Part shown: positions 10,768 to 21,500 of the stretch, piece after piece
How the letters are laid out: each line of letters begins with the position of its first letter
Numbering within the stretch: position 1 is the stretch's first letter
From: Mycobacterium sp. IS-836
Lineage (GTDB): Bacteria > Actinomycetota > Actinomycetes > Mycobacteriales > Mycobacteriaceae
Assembly (NCBI RefSeq): GCF_001954275.1
Contig: NZ_MBEU01000041.1
Location: 33,681 to 97,680 of the forward strand
Direction: 5' to 3'
Length of the DNA stretch: 64,000 bases
The notes under the pieces: model-generated
Databases searched by the model: none
Told to the model about the DNA's origin: nothing
What the model saw: the letters and a program-made list of their open reading frames with translations, nothing else
Position numbers and translations under genes: made by a program

Positions 10768-11642
10768 CCGCGTCGCTGACGGAACGTTTTGAGGCAGCCC
10801 GACCACAGCTGGGCGCCATCGCATATCGCATGCTGGGCTCGATCGACGACGCCCAGGACGCGGTGCAGGAAGCGTGGCTGCGGCTGCGTCGCAGCGGCGC
10901 GGACGGCATCGCCAACCTCGACGCCTGGCTGACCACCGTGGTGGCCCGCATCTGCCTGAACATGTTGCGCGACCGCCACTCCCGCGGTCGGGAGGAATTG
11001 GTCGCCCATCTACCGGACCCGATCGTCGATCCGGTCGGCGAGTCCGATCCCGAACACCGCGCGATGCTGGCCGACGCGGTGGGCCTGGCCCTGTTCGTGG
11101 TGCTCGATACGCTGCCGCCGGCGGAGCGGCTGGCGTTCGTGCTACACGACGTCTTCACCGTCCCGTTCGACCAAATCGCACCCATCGTCGACCGGACGCC
11201 GGAGGCGACCCGCAAGCTGGCCAGCCGGGCACGCCGGCGCATCGAGCAGGCGGACCCGGTTCCCGACGGCGACCTCACCGCACAACGCGAAGCCGTCGAC
11301 GCCTTCTTTGCGGCGGGACGTAGCGGCGACTTCGACCGGTTGGTGTCGGTGCTGCATCCCGACGTCGTGCTGCGCGGCGACTTCGGCGCCGGGACACGCG
11401 GCTTCCGGGCCGACGGCGCGGCCTCGGTGGCCAGGCTGGCCCGCAGTTACGCGGGCCCCGAGCGCGAGGCGAGGGCCGCGACCGTCAACGGCGCCGCAGG
11501 CGCGGTGATCTTCGTCGGCGGGCGCGCCACGGCGATCATGGGATTCGTGGTGCGCGACGGACGCATCGCGGCCATCGATGTGCTGGCCGACCCGGCGCGC
11601 CTCGCCAAACTCGACCTACGCGCGCTGGGCGGCGATCACTGA
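10764..11642 (+). CDS. ECF41-type RNA polymerase sigma factor with SnoaL-like C-terminal domain
   Basis: A 292-aa ECF sigma factor. Sigma-2 is at about residues 5-75 ([22 protein letters not shown]). Sigma-4 is at about 105-160 ([23 protein letters not shown]). The fused C-terminal SnoaL/NTF2-like domain runs from about 175 to 285, which is diagnostic of the ECF41 group, in which this domain rather than a separate anti-sigma factor controls activity. The GTG at 10764 overlaps the CMD stop. The 3' end overlaps the convergent Mtb12-family gene by 7 bp. The pair has no counterpart at this position in M. tuberculosis and looks inserted between the Rv2375- and cfp2-type genes. Confidence 0.9.
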   Translation: MTASLTERFEAARPQLGAIAYRMLGSIDDAQDAVQEAWLRLRRSGADGIANLDAWLTTVVARICLNMLRDRHSRGREELVAHLPDPIVDPVGESDPEHRAMLADAVGLALFVVLDTLPPAERLAFVLHDVFTVPFDQIAPIVDRTPEATRKLASRARRRIEQADPVPDGDLTAQREAVDAFFAAGRSGDFDRLVSVLHPDVVLRGDFGAGTRGFRADGAASVARLARSYAGPEREARAATVNGAAGAVIFVGGRATAIMGFVVRDGRIAAIDVLADPARLAKLDLRALGGDH

Positions 11643-12157
11643 ACGGCCTGCAGCAACTGCATCGCCGACGCCCGTGATAGCACCCAGCCGCCGCCCTGAC
11701 TGACGAACGAGAGGTTCTGCGTGACCGGCGACGTCAGCTTGGGTCCGGAGACCGCAACGTCCGCGGTGGACGAACCGGACGCCGTCGGCTGGATGTTCGA
11801 CACGTCGAACGACAGCGGCAGGTCGCCGTTCTTCGCCGCCTTCTGCAGCTTCTTGTCCGCGACGTGAGCTTCGATCCCGCTGATGCCGCCTTCAACCAGA
11901 TTGCTCTTGCTGGAGAACGGAACATTGGGATCGGCCAGGCTGGTCAGCACGCTGGTCAACTGGTCGGCGGTCGGCACGTTCGCACCCGGAACCGGTGGCG
12001 CGGGAGGCGCCGGATCCTGCGGCAGCGGCGCACCGACCGCGGCCAGCCGGACGGAGGCCAGATCGCTTGGCGCCGCGGCGAAAGCGATGGCGGTCGCCGC
12101 TCCCCCGATGACGGCCACGGTTGCCACGCCGGTGGCAAAGAACTTGACGGTTTTCAT
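11636..12157 (-). CDS. mtb12: Low-molecular-weight secreted antigen Mtb12/CFP2 family (orthologue-like copy)
   Basis: A 173-aa secreted protein. The hydrophobic signal segment is at residues 5-29 ([18 protein letters not shown]), followed by a Pro-rich linker ([10 protein letters not shown]) and the Mtb12 domain. It includes [31 protein letters not shown] and [23 protein letters not shown], close to CFP2 of M. tuberculosis (Rv2376c). AAAGGGGG precedes the ATG. The role in the cell wall or culture filtrate is unknown; the family is known as an immunodominant antigen. A paralogue lies directly upstream on the same strand. Confidence 0.9.
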   Translation of the reverse strand: MKTVKFFATGVATVAVIGGAATAIAFAAAPSDLASVRLAAVGAPLPQDPAPPAPPVPGANVPTADQLTSVLTSLADPNVPFSSKSNLVEGGISGIEAHVADKKLQKAAKNGDLPLSFDVSNIQPTASGSSTADVAVSGPKLTSPVTQNLSFVSQGGGWVLSRASAMQLLQAVQ

Positions 12158-12247
12158 CGTCCCCCTTTCATGGGCACGGTTACTTTAGGCCCGCGCATGT
12201 GTGTCCAATCTATGCGCTGGCTGTGTAGACGCCCAGAATCGGTGTCG

Positions 12248-12790
12248 TTAGCCCGTCGCGGTCGACGCCTGAATCAGAGCGAGCGCGGCGTCATGCTGCA
12301 GGACCCAGTTGCCGCCCTGATTGATGAACACGAGGTGCTTGGTGACCGGCCCGGCGAACTTCGGACCCGAGATGGCCACGTCGGCCTGGGCCATGTTCGG
12401 GCCGGCGGGCGCAATGTTGGTCACGGCGAACGTCTCCGGAAAGTTCCCGTTCCGGTAGGCCTTCCTCAGGTCGTGGTCGGCGACCATACCCTCGTTTTGA
12501 GGGATGCCGTTTTCAACGAAGTTGACCTTGTCCCTGTAGTTGACGCCCGGGTCGGTTACTTGGGTGCACAGCGTGGACAACTGCTCCGGGGTGGGCAGTT
12601 GGCCCGGCAACGGCGGCGGGGGCGGCGGGTCTTGCGGCAGGGGCACGCCGACCGCGGCCAGCTGCACCTGATCGGTGCTAGCCGGGACGAATGCGGCCGA
12701 CGTCACGCCAATGCCGGCGGCGCCGATGGCGGCCACGGCCGCAACGCCTGTGGCGGCGGATTTCAAGGTCGTTGTCAAAGTGGTTGTCAT
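12248..12790 (-). CDS. Second Mtb12-family secreted protein
   Basis: A 180-aa paralogue of the neighbouring Mtb12 copy. It shares a signal peptide (AVAAIGAAGIGVTSAAFV), the VGVPLPQDPPPPPPLPGQLPTPEQL linker style (shown as landmark), then TNIAPAGPNMAQADVAISGPKF and HLVFINQGGNWVLQHDAALALI. It is clearly diverged from the copy at 11636. GGGGGAGG precedes the ATG by 7 bp. It lies immediately after mbtG, where M. tuberculosis has mbtH, with 96 bp between. It carries one added Cys (LSTLCTQVTDPG). The function is unknown; it is probably secreted. Confidence 0.88.
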   Translation of the reverse strand: MTTTLTTTLKSAATGVAAVAAIGAAGIGVTSAAFVPASTDQVQLAAVGVPLPQDPPPPPPLPGQLPTPEQLSTLCTQVTDPGVNYRDKVNFVENGIPQNEGMVADHDLRKAYRNGNFPETFAVTNIAPAGPNMAQADVAISGPKFAGPVTKHLVFINQGGNWVLQHDAALALIQASTATG

Positions 12791-12886
12791 GGTCAGGTCC
12801 TCCCCCTGAGTTGCACCTGGAATGTGGCGGACGGCCTCACACCGTTCGTCTTGTGTTAGGTGGTGTAATTCTGCCCCCTGTGACCG

Positions 12887-14188
12887 CTATTTGTGTCTCG
12901 ACTCGGTCACGTTACGACCAAGCTCGCGTCTCGCCGGGGCGGATTTGGACGGGTTCGTCGTGGATCCCAGCACCCGGTCCGACAGCAGTCCCAGGCAGCT
13001 CAGGTTGGGAAATCCGGGCCCCTGGGTGAGTCCGGCAAGGTTCGGCAGGAACAGCTTCGGGGCGACGTCCGCGACAGCCAGGTCGTAGCCGATCGCCTCC
13101 TGCAGGCGGTCAGCCGTCAGCGGGCCACCCAGACCCAGCTCGAGCAGGTCGAGCGCGTCCTGGCTGAACAGCGAACTGAACCAGAGCGGGTCGGCGCCGG
13201 ATCCGTCGATGACCAGATCGAAACCGTGGACCGTCTCCAGGTTTTCGCTGCCCCGGTTGGTGGACAGCGTCAGCCGGATCTGGCCGTCCCACCCGACCGC
13301 GTGGGCGACCCGGCCGCGCAGGTGGTGGATGCGGTCGTCGGCCAACAGCGCTTCCTGGACGTTCGCCGAGAACACTCCGCGGTCGGTGCGCGCCAGCGCG
13401 TCGCGGCGTTCGTCCAGCGTCAGCGCGGTCCAGTCGGTGGGATCGGAAAACAGGGAGTTCTCGAAGAATCCCTCGCCGCGGGTAAACAGCGTCACCTGCG
13501 GCGAGATGACTGTGATGGTCGAAACCCGGTGCCGGAACAGCTCATTGAGCATCGACGCGGCCGTCTCACCGCCGCCGATCACCGCGACCCGTTCCGCGTT
13601 GATCCGGTCGTGGCCGGCGGCGCGGTCCCAGAACTGGGCGATCGAGAGCATCCGCGGATTGCCGGGCAGCAGCGACTTCTCGGCCTGGCCGGGCCCGGTG
13701 ATCATCAGGGCATCGGCGTGCACGGTGGTCTCGTGGGTGTGCAGCGCCCAGCGGTCACCGCTGACGGCCAGCCCGTCGACCTCGCCGTGCACCACGTCCA
13801 GGCCCACGTGCTGGGCGACCCACCCCAGATACTGGCTCCACCGGCGATGGGTGGGTGCCGGCCGGCCGCGGTCGATCCATTCGGCGAACGACGCGGTGGC
13901 GATCAAATAGGACTGCCAGCTGTAGCGCGTCATCCGCTCGTCGAGTTCGGCGTTGCGGCGCGGCGCCAGCGCCGATCGGTAGGGGAACCCGACGTCCTTT
14001 TCCGGGCTGGTGCCCAGCCGATGCGCCCCGTCGGTCCAGCCGCCGCTGGCCTGCCAGTTGGCCCCGACCCCGGTGCGTTCGACCGCGATGACGTCGGGAA
14101 CGTCGACGCCCATTTCGCGCAGCACATGCGCCTTGGCGGCGACGGCCACCGCCTTGGCTCCGGCGCCCAGGACCGCAAGGGTGCTCAT
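12887..14188 (-). CDS. mbtG: Mycobactin lysine N6-monooxygenase MbtG
   Basis: A 433-aa flavin-dependent lysine N-hydroxylase that makes the hydroxamate of mycobactin. The N-terminal dinucleotide fold reads LAVLGAGAKAVAVAAKAHVL at residues 4-23. A second nucleotide site is GGGETAASMLNELF at about 215. VTLFTRGEGFFENSLFSDPTDW is a typical late segment. The ATG at 14188 overlaps the mbtF stop as ATGA and is preferred over an in-frame start 30 bp further upstream. It is the last gene of the mbtB-G operon here; no mbtH follows. Confidence 0.95.
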   Translation of the reverse strand: MSTLAVLGAGAKAVAVAAKAHVLREMGVDVPDVIAVERTGVGANWQASGGWTDGAHRLGTSPEKDVGFPYRSALAPRRNAELDERMTRYSWQSYLIATASFAEWIDRGRPAPTHRRWSQYLGWVAQHVGLDVVHGEVDGLAVSGDRWALHTHETTVHADALMITGPGQAEKSLLPGNPRMLSIAQFWDRAAGHDRINAERVAVIGGGETAASMLNELFRHRVSTITVISPQVTLFTRGEGFFENSLFSDPTDWTALTLDERRDALARTDRGVFSANVQEALLADDRIHHLRGRVAHAVGWDGQIRLTLSTNRGSENLETVHGFDLVIDGSGADPLWFSSLFSQDALDLLELGLGGPLTADRLQEAIGYDLAVADVAPKLFLPNLAGLTQGPGFPNLSCLGLLSDRVLGSTTNPSKSAPARRELGRNVTESRHK

Positions 14189-17100
14189 GTCGACAACTCC
14201 TCGAGTGCTTGAACCCAAAGTTCTTGCAGCGCAGCAATATCCGAATCATCGAGGATGTCGGGCAGTGCTCGCCACTGCGCGACGAGCACGCGCGCGTCGC
14301 CGGCGCCGACGATTCCTGCCGCCACCGTCAGCTCGTGGCGCACCGCCTGTTCCGGTTCCGGGACGTGCCCAAGGCCGGACATCAGTTCGCGGGCGAGGTC
14401 CAACTCGCCGACGCCGACGTGGACGCTCCCCAGAAAGTTCAGCAATAGCTGGGGTTCGGGGAGTTCGCGCAGGCGCGTGTCGGGCCGCAAATACCGCAGC
14501 AGGCTGTAATCGATGCCGCTGCCGGGAATTCGGGCCAGGTCGGTGGGGCCGTCGGTGTGGATTCGCAGCGGGTAGATCGCGCTGAGCAGTCCGACCGTGT
14601 CGCTGGTGTCGGCCGTCTCGTCGACGTCGACGTCCGCGCGGCCGTGCGTCTCGAGCGCCAGCAACGGTGCCGGTGTGTCCTGGCCGCGTCGGCGGCGCCA
14701 CGCGGTCACCGTCCGCGCGGTCGCGGTGACGAGCAGTTCGCCCATCGCCTGTCCCGCTGAGGCTTTGGCCAGCAGCCGGGCGGTGAGATCGGTCTCGCAG
14801 GTCGAGATGCTGACCGCCACGTCACCGGCCCGGTCGGTCCGCGGCCGCAGCCTGCGGGCGCCCAATGGCGGGTCGGCGCCCTCGAGTTCGGCGGCCCAGA
14901 AGCCTTCGGTGTCCAGGGCCGCGGCCCGTTCGTGTAGCAGCCGTGACCACTGCCGATAGCTGGTGTGCTCACGCGCCGGCGCGGGTCGGCGTCCGGCGGC
15001 CAGGGCGTGCAGGCCCGCGTCCAGTTCACCGAGCACGATGCGCCACGAGGCCGGGTCCATCGCCAGCACGTGGGCGGTCAACACGAGCACCCCCGGGCCG
15101 TCGGGCCCGCGCAGCCATACTGCCGACAGCAATCGACCGGCCTGCGGGTCGAGCCGCTCCAACGCGTCGAGGGTGTGCTTGGCGACCTCGTCGGCGGGAT
15201 CGCCGGTGACCCGTGCTTCGCTGAGGATGTCCGTTTTCGGTTGTGCGACAAGGGTCATCGCGTCGCGGTCGAGCCGGCACCGCAACGCTTCGTGCCCGTC
15301 GATGACGGCGGACAGCAGCGCATCCAGGCCTTCGCGCGTGATCGTGCCGGGTAGCCGGATGACTTCGGTCTGCGCGAGCCGGCGCGGTTCGCCGTACTCG
15401 TAGAGCCAACGAACGCCGGCCAACACCGGGATGGGTTCACCGGCGTCATCGATAGCTGTGTGCCGTGCGGAGTCGGAGTCGATTGCCGCGGCGAGTTCGC
15501 GGATGGTGTCGCACTCCATCATCAACCTGGCCCGCAGCGCGATGCCGTGGCGGCGGGCGGCCTGGACGACGGAGAGGGCCACGATGCTGTCCAGTCCCAG
15601 TTGCAGAAAGCCGGCCGTGACGTCGACGTCGGCGGTTCCCAACACATCGGTGAAGGCGTCGGCCAGCGCCTTCTCGGTCGGCGTTTCCGGCGGGACCACC
15701 GGACCGTCGACGGAATCGTTTGCCGCCAAGGCGTTTTCGTCGATCTTGCCGTGGGGCGTCAGCGGCAGCTCGTCGAGGACGACGATGTGATGCGGGATCA
15801 GGTAGCGCGGCAGCCGATCGACCAGCATCGAACGCAGTTCGGCCGCCGCCGGTGGGTTGGGCCCGCCCGCGACATACGCCGTGAGGCGCGGCCCGTGGGC
15901 GTGGTTGCGGGCCGTCACGTGCGCGCCGCGTACCCCGTCGTGGTCGTTGAGCACCGCGGCGATCTCGCCCGGCTCGACGCGGAAACCGCGGATCTTCAGT
16001 TGGTCATCGGCGCGCCCGAGGAATTCGAGACCGCCGTCGGGCATGCGGCGCACCACGTCTCCGGTGCGATACATCCGCCCGCCGCGGCCGTCGGGATCGG
16101 CGACGAAACGCGCTGCGGTCTCGGCGGCGCGTCCGAGGTAGCCGCGGGCCAGCTGATCGCCCGCGAGATACAACTCGCCCGCGACGCCGTCGGGCACGGG
16201 CCGCAGCCAGGGGTCCAGGACGTAGGCGCGGGTGGTGCGGGTCGGACGCCCGATGGCCGGCCGCGCGTGTTCTTCGATGGCGGCGACGACCGCCTCAACC
16301 GTGGTTTCGGTGGGCCCGTAACAGTTGAAGGCGCTCATCGCGGTGCGCGCGCATTCCGCTTGGATCGCTTGCCATTCGGCGGTGCGCAGGGCTTCGCCGC
16401 CGAGCGCGAGGACCGCCAGCGGAACCCGCCTCAGCAGCCCGGCGCTGTACAGCTGGGCGAACATCGACGGCGTGGTGTCGATCATGTCGAGCCCGAACCG
16501 GGCGATGGCGTCGACCAGCGCCTCGGCGTCGCGTTGCACGACGTCGTCGACGATGTGCACCGAGTGGCCGTCGAGCAACGCCGCCAGCGGCTGCCATGCC
16601 GCGTCGAAGGTGAAGGACCACGCATGCGCGACGCGCAGCGGCCGCCCGAGTCGCCTGGCCGCCGGCCGAAGAACGCGCTCGATGTGGTCGTCGGCGTACG
16701 CCGAAAGCGCTCGGTGGGTGCCGACGACGCCCTTCGGCGTGCCAGTCGTGCCCGAGGTGAAGACGGCATAGGCCGCATGGTCGGATGCCACGGCGGCCGC
16801 CCGGTAGTCGGCGGGCCCGGCGAGAAAAGCGGCGAACAACTCGTCGTCGACGACGATCGTGGCGGACGTCTGTCGCAAAATCTCGGCCACCCGCTCGTCG
16901 GGCATCGCCGGGTCCAGCGGCACGAGCATGCCGCCGGCTTTGAGGATCCCCAGCATCGCGGCGACGTAGTTGGGACCCCGCGGCAACATGATGGCCACGG
17001 GAGTCTCGCCGCCCACGCCGGCCCCGATCAGGCCCGTGGCGAGCCGGTCGGCGAGCGCGTCGAGTTCGCGGTACGTCAGCCGACCATCGACCCAGCTGAT

Positions 17101-18531
17101 CGCGATCGAATCGGGTTGGGCCGCAGCGATTTCGTCGAATCGGGTGTGCACCGCGACGCCGGTTGTGCCCGCGGCGGGCGAGCCCGTCGAGTCGCGCTCG
17201 CGGTCGTGCAGGATGTCGACCTCACGCAGTGGCCGGTCCCAGTTGTCCACCAAGCGACGCAGCACGGCCAGCAGCCGGCCGCCAAGGTCCGTCGGGGTCA
17301 GCGCACCCAGCGCGCCGTCGAGCACCTCGACCAATACGGTGAATTGGCCGGCGCTCAGGTGCGCGGCGATGGTCACCGGGAAATGCGACACGCTCTCCAG
17401 CGCCACCGGGCGGAAGGTCGCCCCGTTCGCGACGAACTCACTGGCCCCCACGACTTCGCCGGGCGGGAAGTTCTCGTATACCAGCAGCGTGTCGAACAGC
17501 TCTCCGACGCCGGCGATCGAACGCAATTCGGCGTGCCCCAGGTAGCCGTGGTCCCGCAATGCGGCGGATTCACGTTGCAGGGCAACGCATTGCGTCCCGA
17601 CCGTCTCGCGGGGATCCAGTCGTACCCGCAACGGAACGCTGTTGATGAACAGGCCGACCATCGTCTCGACGCCGGGCAATTCGCCGGGCCGGCCGGACAC
17701 GGTCACCCCGAACGTCACGTCGCGGCGGCCGGTCACCGCCGAAAGCGTTATCGCCCAGGCTATTTGAACGAGGGTGTTCAGCGTGACCCCGCGGCTGCGG
17801 GCGGCCTCGGCGAGAGCGGTCGTGGCATCGCGGTCCAGCCGCAGCGTGGTTCGACTCGGGATGCCGGCCCGCGCCGGGGTGTCGGTCAGCGCCGGCGACA
17901 GCAGCGTCGGTCCGTCCACGCCCCTGAGGTGCTCGGCCCAAACCGCGCGGCTGTAGGTCTGATCACGGCCCGTCAGCCAGCCGATGTAGTCCCGGTACGG
18001 GCGCGGTGGCGGCGGCAGCGCTTCGATGTCGCCGGAGGCCCGATACAGGGCGAGCAGCTCGGAGACGAACAGCGGCAACGACCACCCGTCGATGACGATG
18101 TGGTGCGCGACGACGGACAGATGCCAATGCTGGTCCGGCAATTCGATGAGGAGAAAGCGGATCAGCGGGCCGCGGCCCAGGTCGAAACGGCGTCGGCGCT
18201 CCTCGGCTTCCAGCGCCGCCACCTCCGCGGGATCGGCGCGCACACACCGCCACGGCAGCTCGAAGATGCTCGGAATCACCTGCACGGGCCGGCTCAGATC
18301 GCCATGGACAAAGCTGGCGCGCAGATTGGGATGCCTGGTCAGCATCGCCGCGGCGCACTCGCGCAGCAGGGGCACGTCGAGCGGGCCCGTCACGTCGGCG
18401 GCCATCGCGATGACGTACGGGTCGGCGGCACCGGATTCGTCCGTCAGCGCGGCCATCGAGAACAGCCCCTGCTGTAGGGGGCTGAGCGCCATCACGTCTT
18501 CGATGGCCGGTCGCTCGTCGGCTCGCGTCAC
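14185..18531 (-). CDS. mbtF: Mycobactin NRPS MbtF
   Basis: A 1448-aa nonribosomal peptide synthetase (M. tuberculosis MbtF is about 1460 aa). Domains in order: condensation with canonical HHIVIDG at about residue 145; adenylation with [12 protein letters not shown] at about 590; carrier domain with [10 protein letters not shown] at about 980. Last is a C/E-type domain (about 1030-1440) whose active motif is degenerate ([12 protein letters not shown]) but which has the epimerase-like THGRADVDV and [13 protein letters not shown] segments. MbtF adds the terminal lysine and releases it as a lactam in the known pathway. The GTG at 18531 overlaps the mbtE stop (GTGA). The reading frame extends further upstream but only as a shadow of mbtE. 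Confidence 0.93.
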   Translation of the reverse strand: MTRADERPAIEDVMALSPLQQGLFSMAALTDESGAADPYVIAMAADVTGPLDVPLLRECAAAMLTRHPNLRASFVHGDLSRPVQVIPSIFELPWRCVRADPAEVAALEAEERRRRFDLGRGPLIRFLLIELPDQHWHLSVVAHHIVIDGWSLPLFVSELLALYRASGDIEALPPPPRPYRDYIGWLTGRDQTYSRAVWAEHLRGVDGPTLLSPALTDTPARAGIPSRTTLRLDRDATTALAEAARSRGVTLNTLVQIAWAITLSAVTGRRDVTFGVTVSGRPGELPGVETMVGLFINSVPLRVRLDPRETVGTQCVALQRESAALRDHGYLGHAELRSIAGVGELFDTLLVYENFPPGEVVGASEFVANGATFRPVALESVSHFPVTIAAHLSAGQFTVLVEVLDGALGALTPTDLGGRLLAVLRRLVDNWDRPLREVDILHDRERDSTGSPAAGTTGVAVHTRFDEIAAAQPDSIAISWVDGRLTYRELDALADRLATGLIGAGVGGETPVAIMLPRGPNYVAAMLGILKAGGMLVPLDPAMPDERVAEILRQTSATIVVDDELFAAFLAGPADYRAAAVASDHAAYAVFTSGTTGTPKGVVGTHRALSAYADDHIERVLRPAARRLGRPLRVAHAWSFTFDAAWQPLAALLDGHSVHIVDDVVQRDAEALVDAIARFGLDMIDTTPSMFAQLYSAGLLRRVPLAVLALGGEALRTAEWQAIQAECARTAMSAFNCYGPTETTVEAVVAAIEEHARPAIGRPTRTTRAYVLDPWLRPVPDGVAGELYLAGDQLARGYLGRAAETAARFVADPDGRGGRMYRTGDVVRRMPDGGLEFLGRADDQLKIRGFRVEPGEIAAVLNDHDGVRGAHVTARNHAHGPRLTAYVAGGPNPPAAAELRSMLVDRLPRYLIPHHIVVLDELPLTPHGKIDENALAANDSVDGPVVPPETPTEKALADAFTDVLGTADVDVTAGFLQLGLDSIVALSVVQAARRHGIALRARLMMECDTIRELAAAIDSDSARHTAIDDAGEPIPVLAGVRWLYEYGEPRRLAQTEVIRLPGTITREGLDALLSAVIDGHEALRCRLDRDAMTLVAQPKTDILSEARVTGDPADEVAKHTLDALERLDPQAGRLLSAVWLRGPDGPGVLVLTAHVLAMDPASWRIVLGELDAGLHALAAGRRPAPAREHTSYRQWSRLLHERAAALDTEGFWAAELEGADPPLGARRLRPRTDRAGDVAVSISTCETDLTARLLAKASAGQAMGELLVTATARTVTAWRRRRGQDTPAPLLALETHGRADVDVDETADTSDTVGLLSAIYPLRIHTDGPTDLARIPGSGIDYSLLRYLRPDTRLRELPEPQLLLNFLGSVHVGVGELDLARELMSGLGHVPEPEQAVRHELTVAAGIVGAGDARVLVAQWRALPDILDDSDIAALQELWVQALEELST

Positions 18532-21500
18532 GGCTGGTGGTCCCATGACGACGTCAGGGCCGCCAGTTCGTCGGCGGAAAGTCCGGACGCGCTCATCGGC
18601 GCGTAATGCCGGTCGGCGGGCTCGGTTTCGGACTTGGCGTCGAGGGCGGCGCCGAGCTCCCGCAGCACGGGATGTTCGAAGACCATCCGCGGGGTGAGCG
18701 GCATTCCGGCATCCCGCGCCCGTGCGGCCACGCGCACCGCGGAAATGCTGTCCCCGCCGAGGTTGAAAAATTCGTCGTGCCGCCCGATCGATCCGGCATC
18801 GAGAACCTCGGTGAGGATGGCCGCCAGTGCGCGCTCGGTGGCGGTGGCGGGCGGTTCGGTGGGTGGTGTGTCCGCCGCCTGCGCGGGCCGTACCGCCGCT
18901 TCGCGGCCGCCCAACAGTTCCAGTTGTCCGTCGTCGTCCCACACGCCGCGCTCGCCGGTGCGGTAGAGCCTCGAACCGGGCTGCGCGGCAAAGGGATCGG
19001 CAATGAAACGGGTCGCGGTCGGCGAGGGTCGCGCCAGCCGTGCGTTGACGGCCGGGCCGCCGCCGTAGTAAACATCGCCCACCACGCCCGTCGGGACGGG
19101 GTTCAGCGCGGCGTCCAGCAGGTATACGTCGTCCGCGTTGGACCGGCCCAGAATGCGCTGCCGCTCTTGCGCACTGGCGATCTCCACCTCGCGCAGGGGT
19201 TGATCGGGTCGGTGCGCGAAAGCTTCCACGACGCGGATCAGCCAGTCGGCGAATCGTTGCGCGGTGCTGCGCTTGTACAGTTCCGGGCGGTAGATGACGT
19301 GGCCGCGGTAGCCGTCGTCGGATGCGAAGAAGTTGACGGACATGTCGGCGTGGGCGACGTCGAACGTCGGCTCTAAAGCGCTGAAAGTGGTGTCACCGCG
19401 CGGGCCGCTGTCGATAACGATGTCTTGTGGCAGTTGGTCCCGCACGTGCACTACGACGTCGAACAGCGGATTGCGCGACAGTGACCGCGCCGGGCTGACC
19501 GCGTCCACCACCTGGTCGAACGGCAGGTCCTGGTGCGCGTAGGCCGCCAACGCCATGTCCCTGGTCCGCCGCAGCAGCTCGCGCAGCGTCGGGTTTCCGC
19601 TCAGATCGTTGCGCAACACCAGGATGTTGATGAAGAACCCGATCAGCCGGTCGAGTTCGGATTCGTTGCGACCGGCAACCGGGGTGCCGAGAGGGATGTC
19701 CGCGCCGCCGCCGGCCTTGTGCAGGACCACCGCGACGGCGGCTTGCAGGAGCATGAACTCGGTGATCCCGAGATCGCGCGTCAGGTCCTTGACCTTCGCG
19801 CGGGTCGCCGGCGCGAGACTGAACTCGACGGCGTCCCCGGAGCCGCTGAGCAGCGCCGGGCGCGGAAAGTCCGGGCGCAGGCCGCTGTCGGTCGGCAACC
19901 CCTGCAGCTGGCCGATCCAGTAGTCGCGTTGCGGGCCCGCGATGCCCGCGCTGTCGTCCAACAGCGCCGCCTGCCACACGCCGAAGTCCGCGTACTGCAC
20001 CGGCAGCGGTTCCCAGGACGGCGGCTGCCCGCCGCTGCGGGCCCGGTAGGCGGTCAGCAGATCGGTGAACAGCACCCCGGCGGACCAGTGGTCGCCGGCG
20101 ATGTGGTGCGCCACCAGGGACAAGACGTTCCGGTCCGGCAGCCTCAGCAACGCCGCCCGAATCGGCAATTCGTTCTCGAGATCGAAGACGTGGCGCCGCT
20201 CGTCGTCCAGTTCGGCCTGCAGCCAGTCCTGGTCGGGTCCGGCGGCGCGCCGGACCGGCACGTCGGCGGGCGGGTGGATGATCTGGTGTGGCACGCCGTC
20301 GATTTCGCGGTAGGTGGTGCGCAAGATCTCGTGCCGCGCCACCACGTCGGTGATGGCGGCCGCCAGGGCCTCGGTGTCGCAGGGGCCACGAAGCGCCGCG
20401 GCGAACGGGATGTTGTTGACGGCGTTGGGTCCGTCGAAGCGATAGGTGAACCAGCTTCGCAGCTGCGACGAGGACAGCCGCACCGGCCCGTCATGCACTG
20501 TCGCCGCCAATCGCGGCCTCGCCGAATCCGGCGATTCCGTGGCGTCGAGGTGCGCGGCGATGCGCGCTACCGTCGCCAGTTCGAAGATCTCCCGCACTCC
20601 GATTTCGATGCCGAACGCATTGCGCACCGCCGCAACGAATTTCGTCGCGAGCAGCGAGTGACCGCCGAGCTCGAAGAACGAGTCGTCGGCGCCGACCCGG
20701 TCCCGGCCGAGCAGCAGGGCGAACAGTTCGGCGACGCCTCGCTCGGTGGCGGTTTCCGGTTCGCGGAATTCGACGCCGGAGCCGACCTCAGGATCGGGCA
20801 GCGCCGCGCGGTCGATCTTCCCGTGCGCGGTGATCGGAATCTCGTCGAGCACAACGTATGCCGCCGGCACCATGTATTCGGGCAAAGCCGCCGCCACCCG
20901 GGCTCGGATGCGGTCGAGATCGACCTCGGACGTTCCCACCGCGGGGGTGACGTAGCCGACGAGGCTCTTGCCCAGCCGTGGCAGGTCGCTGACGACCACG
21001 ACGGCCTGTCCGACCGTGGGGTCGACCGAGATGGCCGCGGCGACGTCACCCAGCTCGATCCGGAAACCGCGGATCTTGACCTGTTCGTCGGCGCGACCGA
21101 CATACTCGACGTCGCCGTCGGCGTTGCGGCGTGCGAGGTCCCCGGATCGGTACATCCGGGCGCCGGGATTGAATGGGTCGGCGACGAATCGTTCGGCGGT
21201 CAGCCGGGCCCGGCGATGGTATCCATGCGCGAGATGCGTTCCGCCGAGGTAGATCTCGCCGATCACACCGACGGGCACGGGTCGCAGCGAGTCGTCGAGC
21301 AGGTGCATCGTGGTGTTGATCTTGGGCCGGCCGATCGGCACGATGCGGGTGCCCTGCGGGCCTTCCACTTTGTAGCGGCTGGCGTTGATCACGGTTTCGG
21401 TCGGACCGTAGAAGTTGTGTAGCAGCGCGTCGAATGTGGCGTGGAACTTGTCGGCCACCTCTCCGGGCAGCGGCTCGCCGCCGATGGGCACCCGCTGCAG

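Noticed and set aside
15460..18477. 1005-codon open frame on the plus strand antisense to mbtF
   Set aside because: It is a GC-rich shadow frame: its residues follow the antisense codon pattern of MbtF, no known domain is visible, and mbtF is unquestionably coding.
18532..18942. Upstream extension of mbtF by 137 codons
   Set aside because: The extension is an out-of-frame reading of the mbtE 3' end; similarity begins at the GTGA overlap at 18531.
19533..21422. 629-codon plus-strand frame antisense to mbtE
   Set aside because: Same shadow effect; Arg/Gly/Gln-rich with no motif.
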